From DASSNU01 sp035701265 (lineage in GTDB: Bacteria > Gemmatimonadota > Gemmatimonadetes > Gemmatimonadales > Gemmatimonadaceae): DNA of 64,000 nucleotides. A program made the translations under genes and the position numbers. The notes beneath the pieces are model-generated. The model ran no database searches. It saw only the letters and a program-made list of their open reading frames with translations, and was not told the DNA's origin. How positions within the stretch are numbered: position 1 is the first letter of the stretch; each line of letters starts with the position of its first letter. The stretch covers positions 124,001 through 188,000 of the forward strand of contig DASSNU010000015.1 in NCBI GenBank assembly GCA_035701265.1. The letters are read 5' to 3'. Positions 25,445-34,059 of the stretch are shown one piece after another.

Positions 25445-26461
25445 ATGCCGACCCCTACGGCAGGACCGGAGCGAATCCTCACCGGCGACCGTCCCACCGG
25501 TCCGCTGCACCTCGGCCACTACGCGGGGTCGCTCGCCAATCGCGTGCGGCTGCAGCACGAGTACCGACAGACGGTGCTCATCGCCGATCTGCAAGCGCTC
25601 ACCGACAACATCGGCCGCGCGGCCGACGTGCGCGCCTACGTGCCGGAGCTCATGCTGGACTACCTGGCGGTGGGGTTGGATCCTGCGCTCACGACGTTCG
25701 CGCTGCAGTCGGCCGTCCCCGAGTTGGCCGAGCTCACCGTGCTGTATCTCAATCTCGTCACCGTCGCGCGCCTCGAGCGCAACCCGACCGTGCGCGCGGA
25801 GGTGACACTCCGCGGCTTCGAGCGCGACATCCCGGCCGGCTTTCTCACCTATCCTGTCAGCCAGGCGGCGGACATCACCGGTGCGCGCGCCACGCTCGTC
25901 CCCGTGGGCGCTGACCAGCTGCCGATGATCGAGCAGACGAACGAGATCGTGCGTCGCCTGGCACATCTTGCCGGCGGCGAGGTGGTAGCCGAGTGTCGTC
26001 CGCTCCTCTCCGACACGCCCCGCCTCCCCGGCGTGGATGGACGCAAGGCCAGCAAGTCACTCGGCAACGCCATCCCACTTTCCGCGTCGCCCGACGAGAT
26101 CCGCGCCGCCGTGCGCGCGATGTATACCGATCCGGGACACATCCACGTGAGCGACCCCGGCCGCGTGGAGGACAACGTGGTGTTCGCGTACCTGTACGCG
26201 TTCGATCCGGACCGCAGCGCCGTGGACGACCTGGCCGCGCACTACCGCCGCGGCGGGTTGGGGGACGTCACGCTCAAGCGCCGGCTCGAGGAGATACTGG
26301 AGGCGCTCATCGCGCCCATCCGTTCACGCCGCGAGCAGCTCGCGCGAGACCCCGCGCACGTGATGGACATCCTGCGCCGCGGGAGCGAGTCCGCGCGCGC
26401 GGTGGCGAGCTCCGCGCTGCGCGATGTGCGCGGCGCGCTTGCGCTCGACGTGCTGGGGTGA
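25445..26461 (+). CDS. trpS: Tryptophanyl-tRNA synthetase
   Basis: 338 aa class Ic aminoacyl-tRNA synthetase, the usual bacterial length. HIGH-type signature in TGDRPTGPLHLGHYAGSL (residues 14-31), tryptophan/ATP site at VPVGADQLPMIEQTNEIVRR, and the KMSKS-type loop as GRKASKSLGNAI (about 200). It charges tRNA-Trp. No Shine-Dalgarno precedes the ATG; TATCAT at 25434-25439 ends six bases before it, which suggests a leaderless message. The 3' end converges on pepT. Confidence 0.95.
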   Translation: MPTPTAGPERILTGDRPTGPLHLGHYAGSLANRVRLQHEYRQTVLIADLQALTDNIGRAADVRAYVPELMLDYLAVGLDPALTTFALQSAVPELAELTVLYLNLVTVARLERNPTVRAEVTLRGFERDIPAGFLTYPVSQAADITGARATLVPVGADQLPMIEQTNEIVRRLAHLAGGEVVAECRPLLSDTPRLPGVDGRKASKSLGNAIPLSASPDEIRAAVRAMYTDPGHIHVSDPGRVEDNVVFAYLYAFDPDRSAVDDLAAHYRRGGLGDVTLKRRLEEILEALIAPIRSRREQLARDPAHVMDILRRGSESARAVASSALRDVRGALALDVLG

Positions 26462-26559
26462 CGGGTAGCGCTGTATCCGGCGGCGCTCCACGCTGGCACA
26501 CGTTGCTCTGTGCTCCACCGGCCGTTCTACCGATGTGTCAGCTGCATCCAGCGCGCACC

Positions 26560-27876
26560 CTACCCCTCGCCGCGCGCTCCCCCCTCCGCGAAGATCCGCA
26601 CGAGGTGCACCAGCGTCTCCGCGGTCTTCTCCAGCCCGCGCCGCGAATTGAACTCCAGCTTGCCGTGGAAGTTGTGTCCGCCGGTGAAGATGTTGGGACA
26701 GGGCAGCCCGCGGAACGTGAGCTTCGAGCCGTCGGTGCCGCCGCGGATGGGCTCGAGGTACGGTTCCACCCCCGCGCGCCGCGCGGCCTCCATGGCGTTC
26801 GCCATGAGCTGCGGGTGACGCGACACCACCTCGCGCATGTTGCGGTAGTTCTCCTTCACGTCAATCTCCACGCGCACCCCCGCACACGCGCGCTCCACCT
26901 CGCGCGCGATCGAGCGGAGCAGCTCCTCCTTGGCGTCGAGCGCCGCCTCGTCGAAGTCGCGGAGCAACACCTTGAGCGTGGAGGTCTCCACGTTGGCCGT
27001 GCCGATGTACGGATGCACGAACCCCTCGCGCCGCTCCGTCGTCTCGGGGAGCATCTCGTGCGGCAGACGCGACACGAACGCCGCCAGCGCGTGGATGGCG
27101 TTCACCATGATCCCCTTTGCCGTCCCCGGATGCGTGCTCTTGCCGTGGAACGTCACGTGCGCCGTGCGCGCGCTGAAGGTCTCCTCGTTCAGCTCACCGA
27201 TCGGACCGCCGTCCACCGTGTACGCAAGGCGCGCCCCGAACCCCTCGACGTCGAACGCGTCGATCCCGCTCCCGATCTCCTCGTCCACGGTGAACGCCAC
27301 GGCCACCGGGCCGTGCGGAATGTCAGAATCGGAGAGCAGCACATCCACGAGCGTCATGATCGCGGCCACGCCGGCCTTGTCGTCGGAGCCTAAGAGCGTG
27401 GTGCCATCGGTCGTGATGATGTCGTCGCCCGCGAGCGTGGCCAGCCCGGGATTCTGCGCGACGGTGATCACCTGCGTGCGGTCGCCGGGAAGGACGATGT
27501 CTCCTCCCTGATAATTCTCGTGCACCACGGGCTTCACGTTCGCGCCGGTCACCGCGGGCGACGTGTCCACGTGCGCGAGAAAGCCGATGGCCTGAATGCC
27601 GGCGTCCTGCACAGTGGCGGGAATCATCGCGTACACGATGCCATGCTCGCTCGTCCGCACGTTCGCCGCGCCGAGCTGCTCCAACTCCGCCGCCAGCATC
27701 CGGGAGAGATCCCACTGCGTCTCCGTGCTCGGCGTCGTCCCCTGATTCTCCGTCGACTGCGTGTCCACGCGCACGTAGCGGAGAAAGCGGCTCACCACCG
27801 ACTCGCGATGTCGGAACGGGAACGCCGAGTTGGCCGGCGATTGGGAGGGCAGTACAGAAGACGACGTGGACGGCAT
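26560..27876 (-). CDS. pepT: Peptidase T (tripeptide aminopeptidase)
   Basis: 438 aa M20B metallopeptidase; about 30 residues longer than E. coli PepT because of an N-terminal tail (residues 1-22) of low complexity. Zinc ligands and catalytic residues lie in FLAHVDTSP, LLGSDDKAGVAAIM, FTVDEEIGSGIDAFD, YTVDGGPIGELNEE and GGHNFHGKLEFNSR. It removes the N-terminal residue from tripeptides in the cytoplasm. It lies 176 bp downstream of an OPT-family peptide transporter on the same strand, which fits import followed by cleavage of small peptides. Confidence 0.94.
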   Translation of the reverse strand: MPSTSSSVLPSQSPANSAFPFRHRESVVSRFLRYVRVDTQSTENQGTTPSTETQWDLSRMLAAELEQLGAANVRTSEHGIVYAMIPATVQDAGIQAIGFLAHVDTSPAVTGANVKPVVHENYQGGDIVLPGDRTQVITVAQNPGLATLAGDDIITTDGTTLLGSDDKAGVAAIMTLVDVLLSDSDIPHGPVAVAFTVDEEIGSGIDAFDVEGFGARLAYTVDGGPIGELNEETFSARTAHVTFHGKSTHPGTAKGIMVNAIHALAAFVSRLPHEMLPETTERREGFVHPYIGTANVETSTLKVLLRDFDEAALDAKEELLRSIAREVERACAGVRVEIDVKENYRNMREVVSRHPQLMANAMEAARRAGVEPYLEPIRGGTDGSKLTFRGLPCPNIFTGGHNFHGKLEFNSRRGLEKTAETLVHLVRIFAEGGARGEG

Positions 27877-27991
27877 GGACGACTCTCGGGTGCGTGATCG
27901 GTACGGTGAGTACTCGGTACGGAGTGACGACGGTGCGAATGACGTGACGACGGATGGTCGATGTTACGATTTGCGGCCGACGTAACGACCG

Positions 27992-28029
27992 ACGGGTGCT
28001 CTAACGATCCACGGGTGCTCTGACGACAT
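27992..28029. repeat. Two 19 bp direct repeats before pepT
   Basis: ACGGGTGCTCTAACGATCC (27992-28010) is followed at once by ACGGGTGCTCTGACGACAT (28011-28029); the first 11 bases are identical. The surrounding 27900-28030 contains more short GACG/GGTG repeats. No coding use is evident. Confidence 0.6.
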
Positions 28030-28052
28030 GCAGTTGACGCCTCCGCCACCCC

Positions 28053-29819
28053 TCAGTGCACGATCCCGATCGCCACGAGGAGCGGGATCACCACCGCCAC
28101 GAGCGCTTCGCCGGCGATGAGCCCGGAGGCGAGCGGAATGGAGTACCGCTCGTGCGTCCCCGCGTTGCGACGGCGCCAGACGGTATCCACGACTCCCCCC
28201 AGGAACATCACGAGCACCACCGCGAACGGCACGAGCATCCCGATCCCCACGCCGGTGGGGGACGGCACCCAGCGGATGCCGCGCGCCTCGATGATCGCGA
28301 GAAGGATGCCGACCAGCGAGCCGATGATGAGCGCGGTCACCGCGCCGTGCGGCAGTGCGCTCGTGCCATGCGACAGGATCTCGGCGAACCCTGCCCACCG
28401 GCGCGAGGTGGGAGAGGTGAGACCGGCGTTGCTGCCGAGGATGCCGTACGTGCTGCGGAGCAGCGGATACATCCACGCCACCGCGGCAGCGCCGACGGGC
28501 GTCGCGATGAGCTGCATGATGGCCATCTTCTTGGGCGTGGAGCCGATCATGAAGCCGGCGCGATAGTCCTGCATGAGCGCCTCGGAGTCGCTCGCGATGA
28601 TGCCGGTGTTCCCACTCGCCACCATGTTGACCGCGATGTTCCCCGGCACGATCGCGCCGAAGATCCCCTGCATGAGGTTCGACAGCGCGCTGATGGGACC
28701 CCAGTTGGTCTCGCCGAGCACGCGCAGTCCCACGAGCATGAGCGGCACGGAGAGGATGATCGAGAGCGCCGTGATCCAGATGGCGATGTCGAAGTACGCC
28801 TTCATCACCGCGATGAGCGCCACCGAGGTGATCGCCACACCGATCCCCACCCACTTCATGGGCACCGCGCCGCTGTCGGCCGCGGCGCCGGCCAGGTTGC
28901 TGAATGTCTTTTTGAGCACTCCCCACCGGATGAGCAGCCCGGCCATGCCGGCGCACACGAGCATCCCCGTGGCCGGCCACATGATCCAGAAGAGGACGTC
29001 GTTGCGCGTGAAGTCGGAATTGAGGATCCCGTAGTGCAGCAACGCGTACGGCGCCACCACCCACGAGAGCGCGGCGCCCAGGAGCATGCTCACGTCCACG
29101 CGGAGCCCGATGATGATCCCGGAGCCGAGCGAGAGGAGGCTCCAGTTCACCCCCACACCGGTGGTCGCGAGCACCGCGATGCCGACGGTGGTGACGGAGG
29201 GGAACCACGAAAGAACACGCGCGTCTTCCGTCATCAGCATGAGCGCCGCCGATGCGATCACGCCCACCGCCAGCGCGCGCGCCGCCCGCTTGGCGCCCTC
29301 GTCGGCCGCGTCGAGCACCATGAGCGTGGTCCCCGCCGCGGTGCCGTCGGGAAAGGGGAGCCGCTCGTCAACGACGAAGTGCTGGCGCATGGGAATCGCG
29401 AGCAGCACACCGAGCAGCCCGCCGATGGCCAGCCACCAGAAGGCGTGGAGCGGAGAGAGCGTGATGTGAAAGTTCGCGGTGGGACTCGCCGACAGCATGT
29501 CGAACGCCGCGAGCAGGATGCACATGAATGCCGTCTGCGCCGCCGCCGTCCCGGCCGTCTGGACGATGTTGTTCTCCCAGCGGTTGTAATCCTTGAAGGC
29601 GATGCCGAGGGCGAGATAGCCGAAGAACGCCGACACCACCGACACGTTCGGGCCGAAGCCGAGCTTGAGGACGATGTACGGGTACGACGCACCCATGATC
29701 GCCGCCACGATGAGGCCGCACGTCACCGAGCGCGGGGTGAGCTCGCGGATGCCGGCGGGCTTCTGCGGCATCGGCTCGTACGCGGCCGTGCGATCCGTCT
29801 CCCGAGCCGTGGTCGTCAT
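28053..29819 (-). CDS. OPT-family oligopeptide transporter
   Basis: 588 aa, about 15 membrane helices. Start ATG 29819; it shares its last base with the TAA of the upstream amidase gene (TAATG). Family motifs: LTPRSVTCGLIVAAIMGASYPYIVLKLGFG near residue 30 and the repeats with GTAAAQTAFMCILLAAFDML and FPDGTAAGTTLMVLDAAD. OPT proteins carry small peptides or metal-siderophore conjugates driven by protons. The order amidase, OPT transporter, peptidase T on one strand suggests uptake and breakdown of small peptides or amides. Confidence 0.92.
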   Translation of the reverse strand: MTTTARETDRTAAYEPMPQKPAGIRELTPRSVTCGLIVAAIMGASYPYIVLKLGFGPNVSVVSAFFGYLALGIAFKDYNRWENNIVQTAGTAAAQTAFMCILLAAFDMLSASPTANFHITLSPLHAFWWLAIGGLLGVLLAIPMRQHFVVDERLPFPDGTAAGTTLMVLDAADEGAKRAARALAVGVIASAALMLMTEDARVLSWFPSVTTVGIAVLATTGVGVNWSLLSLGSGIIIGLRVDVSMLLGAALSWVVAPYALLHYGILNSDFTRNDVLFWIMWPATGMLVCAGMAGLLIRWGVLKKTFSNLAGAAADSGAVPMKWVGIGVAITSVALIAVMKAYFDIAIWITALSIILSVPLMLVGLRVLGETNWGPISALSNLMQGIFGAIVPGNIAVNMVASGNTGIIASDSEALMQDYRAGFMIGSTPKKMAIMQLIATPVGAAAVAWMYPLLRSTYGILGSNAGLTSPTSRRWAGFAEILSHGTSALPHGAVTALIIGSLVGILLAIIEARGIRWVPSPTGVGIGMLVPFAVVLVMFLGGVVDTVWRRRNAGTHERYSIPLASGLIAGEALVAVVIPLLVAIGIVH

Positions 29820-30973
29820 TACTGCGCCCCTCGGGTGAAGAGGCCCTTCGGGATCATCACGTGCACGCCGACGGTACCGTCCACCAGTTGCGTCACGCGC
29901 ACGTTCGCGCCGGTGCTCACGAGCTGGTATGCATCGGCGGGCGCCAGGTGATAGGTGTCTCCCAGCAGCGCGATGGCCTGTCGCACCGCCGTCTTGGTGG
30001 CCACGGTGAGGCTCGAGTCCGTCCCCATCGCGATCCATGCGTCGCGCGTCTCGCCGCGGGGCCAGTCAAAGTGTAAGTCCTTGCGCACGATCAACTGGAA
30101 CCGCCCGCTGAGCGAGGTCTCGAGCGCGGTGATGTCCACCTCGCCATCCCCCTGCCCCGCGTGTCCGTCGCCGATCTCGAGCAGCGCGCCACGCGTGTGC
30201 ACCGGAATGTAGAGAATGGTGCCGGCCACCAGCTCCTTGTTGTCCAGATTCCCCGCGTGCTTTCCTGGCGGCGCGCTGTTGACGCGCCCTTCCTCCGGCG
30301 CCGGCGCCACGCCGATGCTCCCGAAGAAGGGATGCAGCGGGATCATGATCCCGAGCGAATCGGAGAAGTGCGCCACCATGTGCTGGAGATCGAGCGGGAT
30401 GATCGTCATGCGTGACACGCCGGGAAAATCTTCCGGCAGCCACCCGCCGCGTGGGCTGAAGCCGTTGCACGCATACGGAAGGTCGACGTCGATCTTCTCG
30501 ATGCGCACCTCCAGCACGTCGCCAGGATCGGCGCCGTCCACGTAGATGGGCCCGGTGAGGATGTGTCCCCCCGGGCCGCGCTTGAGCGTGGAGTCGCGCA
30601 CGGCAGCAGCGATCGCGCGGTAGGCGGGCTCGATGGTCCCCGTGTCCACGCCGGGGCGCAACAGCCGCGCGCCACAGGTGGACACCGCGCCCACGATCAC
30701 CTCGTCGCCGGACTTCACGCGCAACGCGGGCGTGGCCTCGGGATCGTAGCCGCCGTACACCACGGTGGTCGGTGACGGCATGATGGTATGCACCGCGCCG
30801 ACAGCGTGCGCGGGCCACCACGCGTCCTCGTTGCCGGTGGTCGCCACCCCCTGCGCGCTCGCGCGCGCGGTGCCGCTGCTGGCAGTGGTGGACGACGTCG
30901 AGACGGACGCCGACACGCAGGCAGTGAGCGCTGCGGCGGCGAGCGCGGAGATGGCGAGGAGACGTGGGCGCAT
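29819..30973 (-). CDS. Acetamidase/formamidase-family lipoprotein
   Basis: 384 aa. N-terminal lipobox LTAC (residues about 16-19) after a hydrophobic helix, so the enzyme is likely exported and lipid-anchored. The FmdA/AmdA fold is indicated by RVKSGDEVIVGAVSTCG, TGPIYVDGADPGDVLEVRI, VNSAPPGKHAGNLDNKELV, GALLEIGDGHAGQGDGEVDI and TRDAWIAMGTDSSL. Family members hydrolyse formamide, acetamide or related amides. The stop overlaps the OPT transporter start by one base. Export of this normally cytoplasmic enzyme, beside a peptide transporter, may mean it works on peptide-like amides outside the cell; this is inference. Confidence 0.88.
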   Translation of the reverse strand: MRPRLLAISALAAAALTACVSASVSTSSTTASSGTARASAQGVATTGNEDAWWPAHAVGAVHTIMPSPTTVVYGGYDPEATPALRVKSGDEVIVGAVSTCGARLLRPGVDTGTIEPAYRAIAAAVRDSTLKRGPGGHILTGPIYVDGADPGDVLEVRIEKIDVDLPYACNGFSPRGGWLPEDFPGVSRMTIIPLDLQHMVAHFSDSLGIMIPLHPFFGSIGVAPAPEEGRVNSAPPGKHAGNLDNKELVAGTILYIPVHTRGALLEIGDGHAGQGDGEVDITALETSLSGRFQLIVRKDLHFDWPRGETRDAWIAMGTDSSLTVATKTAVRQAIALLGDTYHLAPADAYQLVSTGANVRVTQLVDGTVGVHVMIPKGLFTRGAQ

Positions 30974-31158
30974 CGGAGGGTGGGGACGGAAGGGGGAAGG
31001 CCGGCGGGGGTCGCGCTAAGCTAGCCCCGGCGCACGCGCGGCGGCAATGAACCGGGCCCTCCCCACCCCCCCCTCGCCATGCCATCTTGCCGCCCCCGGC
31101 ATGGGCGGCGATACTCATGGCCGTCCCGTCGGGCTCCACCGTCGGATCCGGAGGCGTC

Positions 31159-32076
31159 ATGCGTCGTTCCCGAGTGCTGTCGCTCGCCGCGGCCGGTGCG
31201 TCGTCGCTGCTCCTCGTCTCCACCGCCGGCGCGCAGGCGCCCGGCCCCTTCTACTGTGCCACCCGCGATTTCGCGAAGCGAGTGGCGTACGTGAGTCCGA
31301 TCTTCAACGCCCAGGCGGCGGACATCCAGAAGGTGAACGCCGAGTGGCACGCGATGATGACCGCGAAGTACGGCATCACCGCGCTCCCCTACCAATCCTG
31401 CAACGGGCCGTATCCCAGTGTGGCATCCGCGGACACGACGCGCCGGGCATTCCTGGAGTTCATGCACACCAGGATGAATCAACCGGTGACCGAGCTGAAC
31501 TGGACGTACGCCGGGGCACCGGCGATTACCGTGGCCGAGCACGCTCCGAGCGCCGCGACGTCCACCGCGTCCGCGGGCGGCACCTCCACCGGCTCCGCTG
31601 CGGCACCGGCGGCACCGGCGGTCGCGACGGCAGCCGACAGCGCCGACGCACTGGCCGAGATGTCGGTGTCCAAGGGATACTGCGAGCAGAACTATCGCGG
31701 ACTCTTCGACTGCGACTGCTTCGCGCGCGCCGTCCTCCGCCACCGGCTCGAGCATCCGGGCGAGTGGGAGACGCTCAAGATGGGCGAGCGGCGCCGGCCG
31801 CCGGTGCACGACCTGGCCATCGGTATTCAGTACAAGCTCGACTGTAGCGACTGTCTCGACGACGCGCGCCTCTCCGCATGGGCCAGAAACAGGACCCGAG
31901 GCGAGTTCGAGCAGATGGTCATGACCAAGATGCTGACGCAGGCGCAGGTGGACCGCTACGCCGAGTGCGTGGCCACGGCGTTCCCCAAGCGCTACCGCGA
32001 GATGCCCTATCTGGACAAGTACCAGCAAGCGCTCAACGACGCGCGCGCTTCGTGTGGCAATCCGCAGAGCTCATGA
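31159..32076 (+). CDS. Secreted cysteine-rich protein of unknown function
   Basis: 305 aa from the ATG at 31159 (GGAGG four bases before). Signal peptide to about 25 (SLAAAGASSLLLVSTAGAQ). Mature protein has ten cysteines, including YCEQNYRGLFDCDCFARAVL and KLDCSDCLDD, suggesting disulphides. A low-complexity Ala/Thr/Ser/Gly linker lies at about 133-180. The C-terminal helical part has YAECVATAFPKRYREMPYLDKY. No known domain recognised. It ends at a strong hairpin (32201-32231) shared with the convergent S10 peptidase. Confidence 0.75.
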   Translation: MRRSRVLSLAAAGASSLLLVSTAGAQAPGPFYCATRDFAKRVAYVSPIFNAQAADIQKVNAEWHAMMTAKYGITALPYQSCNGPYPSVASADTTRRAFLEFMHTRMNQPVTELNWTYAGAPAITVAEHAPSAATSTASAGGTSTGSAAAPAAPAVATAADSADALAEMSVSKGYCEQNYRGLFDCDCFARAVLRHRLEHPGEWETLKMGERRRPPVHDLAIGIQYKLDCSDCLDDARLSAWARNRTRGEFEQMVMTKMLTQAQVDRYAECVATAFPKRYREMPYLDKYQQALNDARASCGNPQSS

Positions 32077-32200
32077 AGCGCTGAGCGGCAGCAGACGTCA
32101 TCGGCGCTGACGAACTACACGCGCTGCGCCGGCGGGGAGGACTGGCGGCCCCAGCGCGCGGGCGGCCTCGACAGCGCACCGCCATAGACCGAACGCGCGC

Positions 32201-32231
32201 GGGGCGCACTCCTGAATCGGGAGTGCGCCCC
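32201..32231. terminator. Hairpin between convergent genes
   Basis: GGGGCGCACTCC and GGAGTGCGCCCC pair over 12 bp with a 7-base loop (tgaatcg). It is placed between two convergent stop codons. No T-tract follows, so it may be a rho-dependent or bidirectional stop. Confidence 0.7.
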
Positions 32232-32305
32232 GTGCATTTCTCACCACTTCGCTTCGCGCAACTCGGGCCGGCGCGCACTCGCGTGCGCACCGTGCGCGGC
32301 GATCG

Positions 32306-33892
32306 TCACTGCGCCGTGGTCACCTGCTGCGGCGCGGACGGGTGCTTGGTGGACTCGATGAACTTCGCGATGTCGGCCTTCAACTGCTTCGCCGACGCCT
32401 GGTTCAGGTACGCCATGTGCCCGCTCTCGTAGTAGCCGAACTCCACGCGCTCCTTGTACGTGGGATCGAATCCCAGGTGCGTGAAGGTGTACTCGGCGTT
32501 CCCGAACGGCGTGGCCATGTCGTAGTAGCCAGCGCCCACGAACACGTGCAGGTACGGATCCTTGGCCATCGCGAGCCGGAGCGACTCCACCTCGTTGGGG
32601 AAGCCGCGCCGTCCCTGCCCGGCGAACTCCCACCGCCCCGCGTGCCCGCCCATGTAGTACTGCAGATCGCTCGTGTACTTGAGCTCGTTGTGCAGGTAGC
32701 GCATGAACGCGGACATGAACGCCCCCGAGGGCGCCACGTCCGACGGGTCGTAGTCCTGCCGCTGGTCCGCCGCGTTCCCGTTGATCCCGGTGAGCCGGCT
32801 GTCGTAGCGCCCCAACGTCTTGCGCTGGTCGCGCAGCAGCTCGGTGCGATAGGTGCCCGGATCGATGCGGAAGTTCGTATTGAGCACGAACTGCTGCGAC
32901 ACCCCCGTGAGATCGGCCAGCTTCTGCGCCACCGCCGTCTGCTCGGCGGACGACAGCGTGTTCCCCTTGGCGAGCGCGGTGAGGTAATCGCCGAAGGCGT
33001 AGTCGCGCGAACGCTGCACCGCCTGCTCGAGCGTGAGCCGCTGCATCTCCGCGGGGAGCTTCTTGTGATACCACGCCGTGGCCGTGTAGGTGGGGAGGAA
33101 GCAGGCGTAGGCGATGTCGTTCGTGGGCGACGGCGCGAGATACTGGAAGTCGAGCACCGTGCCGAGGAGGAAGATCCCGTTCAGCTCGATCCCCTCGTCC
33201 TCCTGCAGCGCCGTGGCGAGCCCCGCCGAGCGGAAGGTGCCATAGCTCTCGCCGAAGAGATACTTGGGCGACGCCCAGCGATGATACTTGTCGAGGTACG
33301 CGCGAATGAACTGCGCGAACATCCGGATGTCGTTCTCCTCGCCGGTGAACTCGGTGGCCTTGACCCCGGGCGCGGGACGCGAGTAGCCGGTCATCATCGC
33401 GTCGACCTGCACGACGTCGGTGACATCGAGGGGCGTGTACGGATTGTCCACGAGATCGTACGGGGGCGCCGGCTGCTGTCCGCCCGGGCCCATGCTCGGA
33501 TGCCGCGGCGCCATGATCCCCATGTCGAGCCAGATGGACGCCGAGCCGGGGCCGCCATTGAAGAAGAACATCACCGGGCGGGTGGCGGCGTCCTGGTCGT
33601 CCTTCGTGTAGGAGATGTAGAACACCGACGCGCTCGGCTTCCCGGCGGTGTCGCGCAGCACCATGGTTCCGGCGTTCGCCGTGTACGCGATCGACTTCCC
33701 ATCGACCGCGATGGTGTGGTGCGTGGTGGAGACCTTCTCCATGGCCGGCACGCCGACCGTGTCCTTGCCGCTGTCGGCCGAGGCGCGCGCGGCGCCGCGT
33801 GATTGGGCGGGGCGCTGGGCGGAGACGCCGGGCGCGACGAGCAGTGAGAGGGTGGTACCGAGGAGGAGAGGAAGGTAGAGACGGCTGGACAT
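32306..33892 (-). CDS. Secreted serine carboxypeptidase, S10 family
   Basis: 528 aa from the ATG at 33892 (GGAG six bases upstream). Signal peptide to about residue 26 (LLGTTLSLLVAPGVSAQ). Oxyanion segment VMFFFNGGPGSASIW, nucleophile serine in LFGESYGTFRSAG, catalytic Asp region GAGYYDMATPFG and His in ESGHMAYLN, matching carboxypeptidase Y-type S10 enzymes. It removes C-terminal residues from peptides outside the cytoplasm. Such exported S10 enzymes are frequent in Gemmatimonadota and Acidobacteriota. Monocistronic, followed by a strong terminator hairpin. Confidence 0.93.
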   Translation of the reverse strand: MSSRLYLPLLLGTTLSLLVAPGVSAQRPAQSRGAARASADSGKDTVGVPAMEKVSTTHHTIAVDGKSIAYTANAGTMVLRDTAGKPSASVFYISYTKDDQDAATRPVMFFFNGGPGSASIWLDMGIMAPRHPSMGPGGQQPAPPYDLVDNPYTPLDVTDVVQVDAMMTGYSRPAPGVKATEFTGEENDIRMFAQFIRAYLDKYHRWASPKYLFGESYGTFRSAGLATALQEDEGIELNGIFLLGTVLDFQYLAPSPTNDIAYACFLPTYTATAWYHKKLPAEMQRLTLEQAVQRSRDYAFGDYLTALAKGNTLSSAEQTAVAQKLADLTGVSQQFVLNTNFRIDPGTYRTELLRDQRKTLGRYDSRLTGINGNAADQRQDYDPSDVAPSGAFMSAFMRYLHNELKYTSDLQYYMGGHAGRWEFAGQGRRGFPNEVESLRLAMAKDPYLHVFVGAGYYDMATPFGNAEYTFTHLGFDPTYKERVEFGYYESGHMAYLNQASAKQLKADIAKFIESTKHPSAPQQVTTAQ

Positions 33893-34059
33893 GGCAACTC
33901 CGGGTAGCCGGTGATCGAGCGCGCCCGACCCTGGGCGCACATGTGCGAGATACCGCGACCGGTCCGTGCGTGGGAGCGTGCAGGCATGGTCACGACGGCG
34001 GGGCGTGACCATCCTCCCAGCGCTCGGCCCGCCGGGTCGGAACTTGGCGTCCAAACGAG

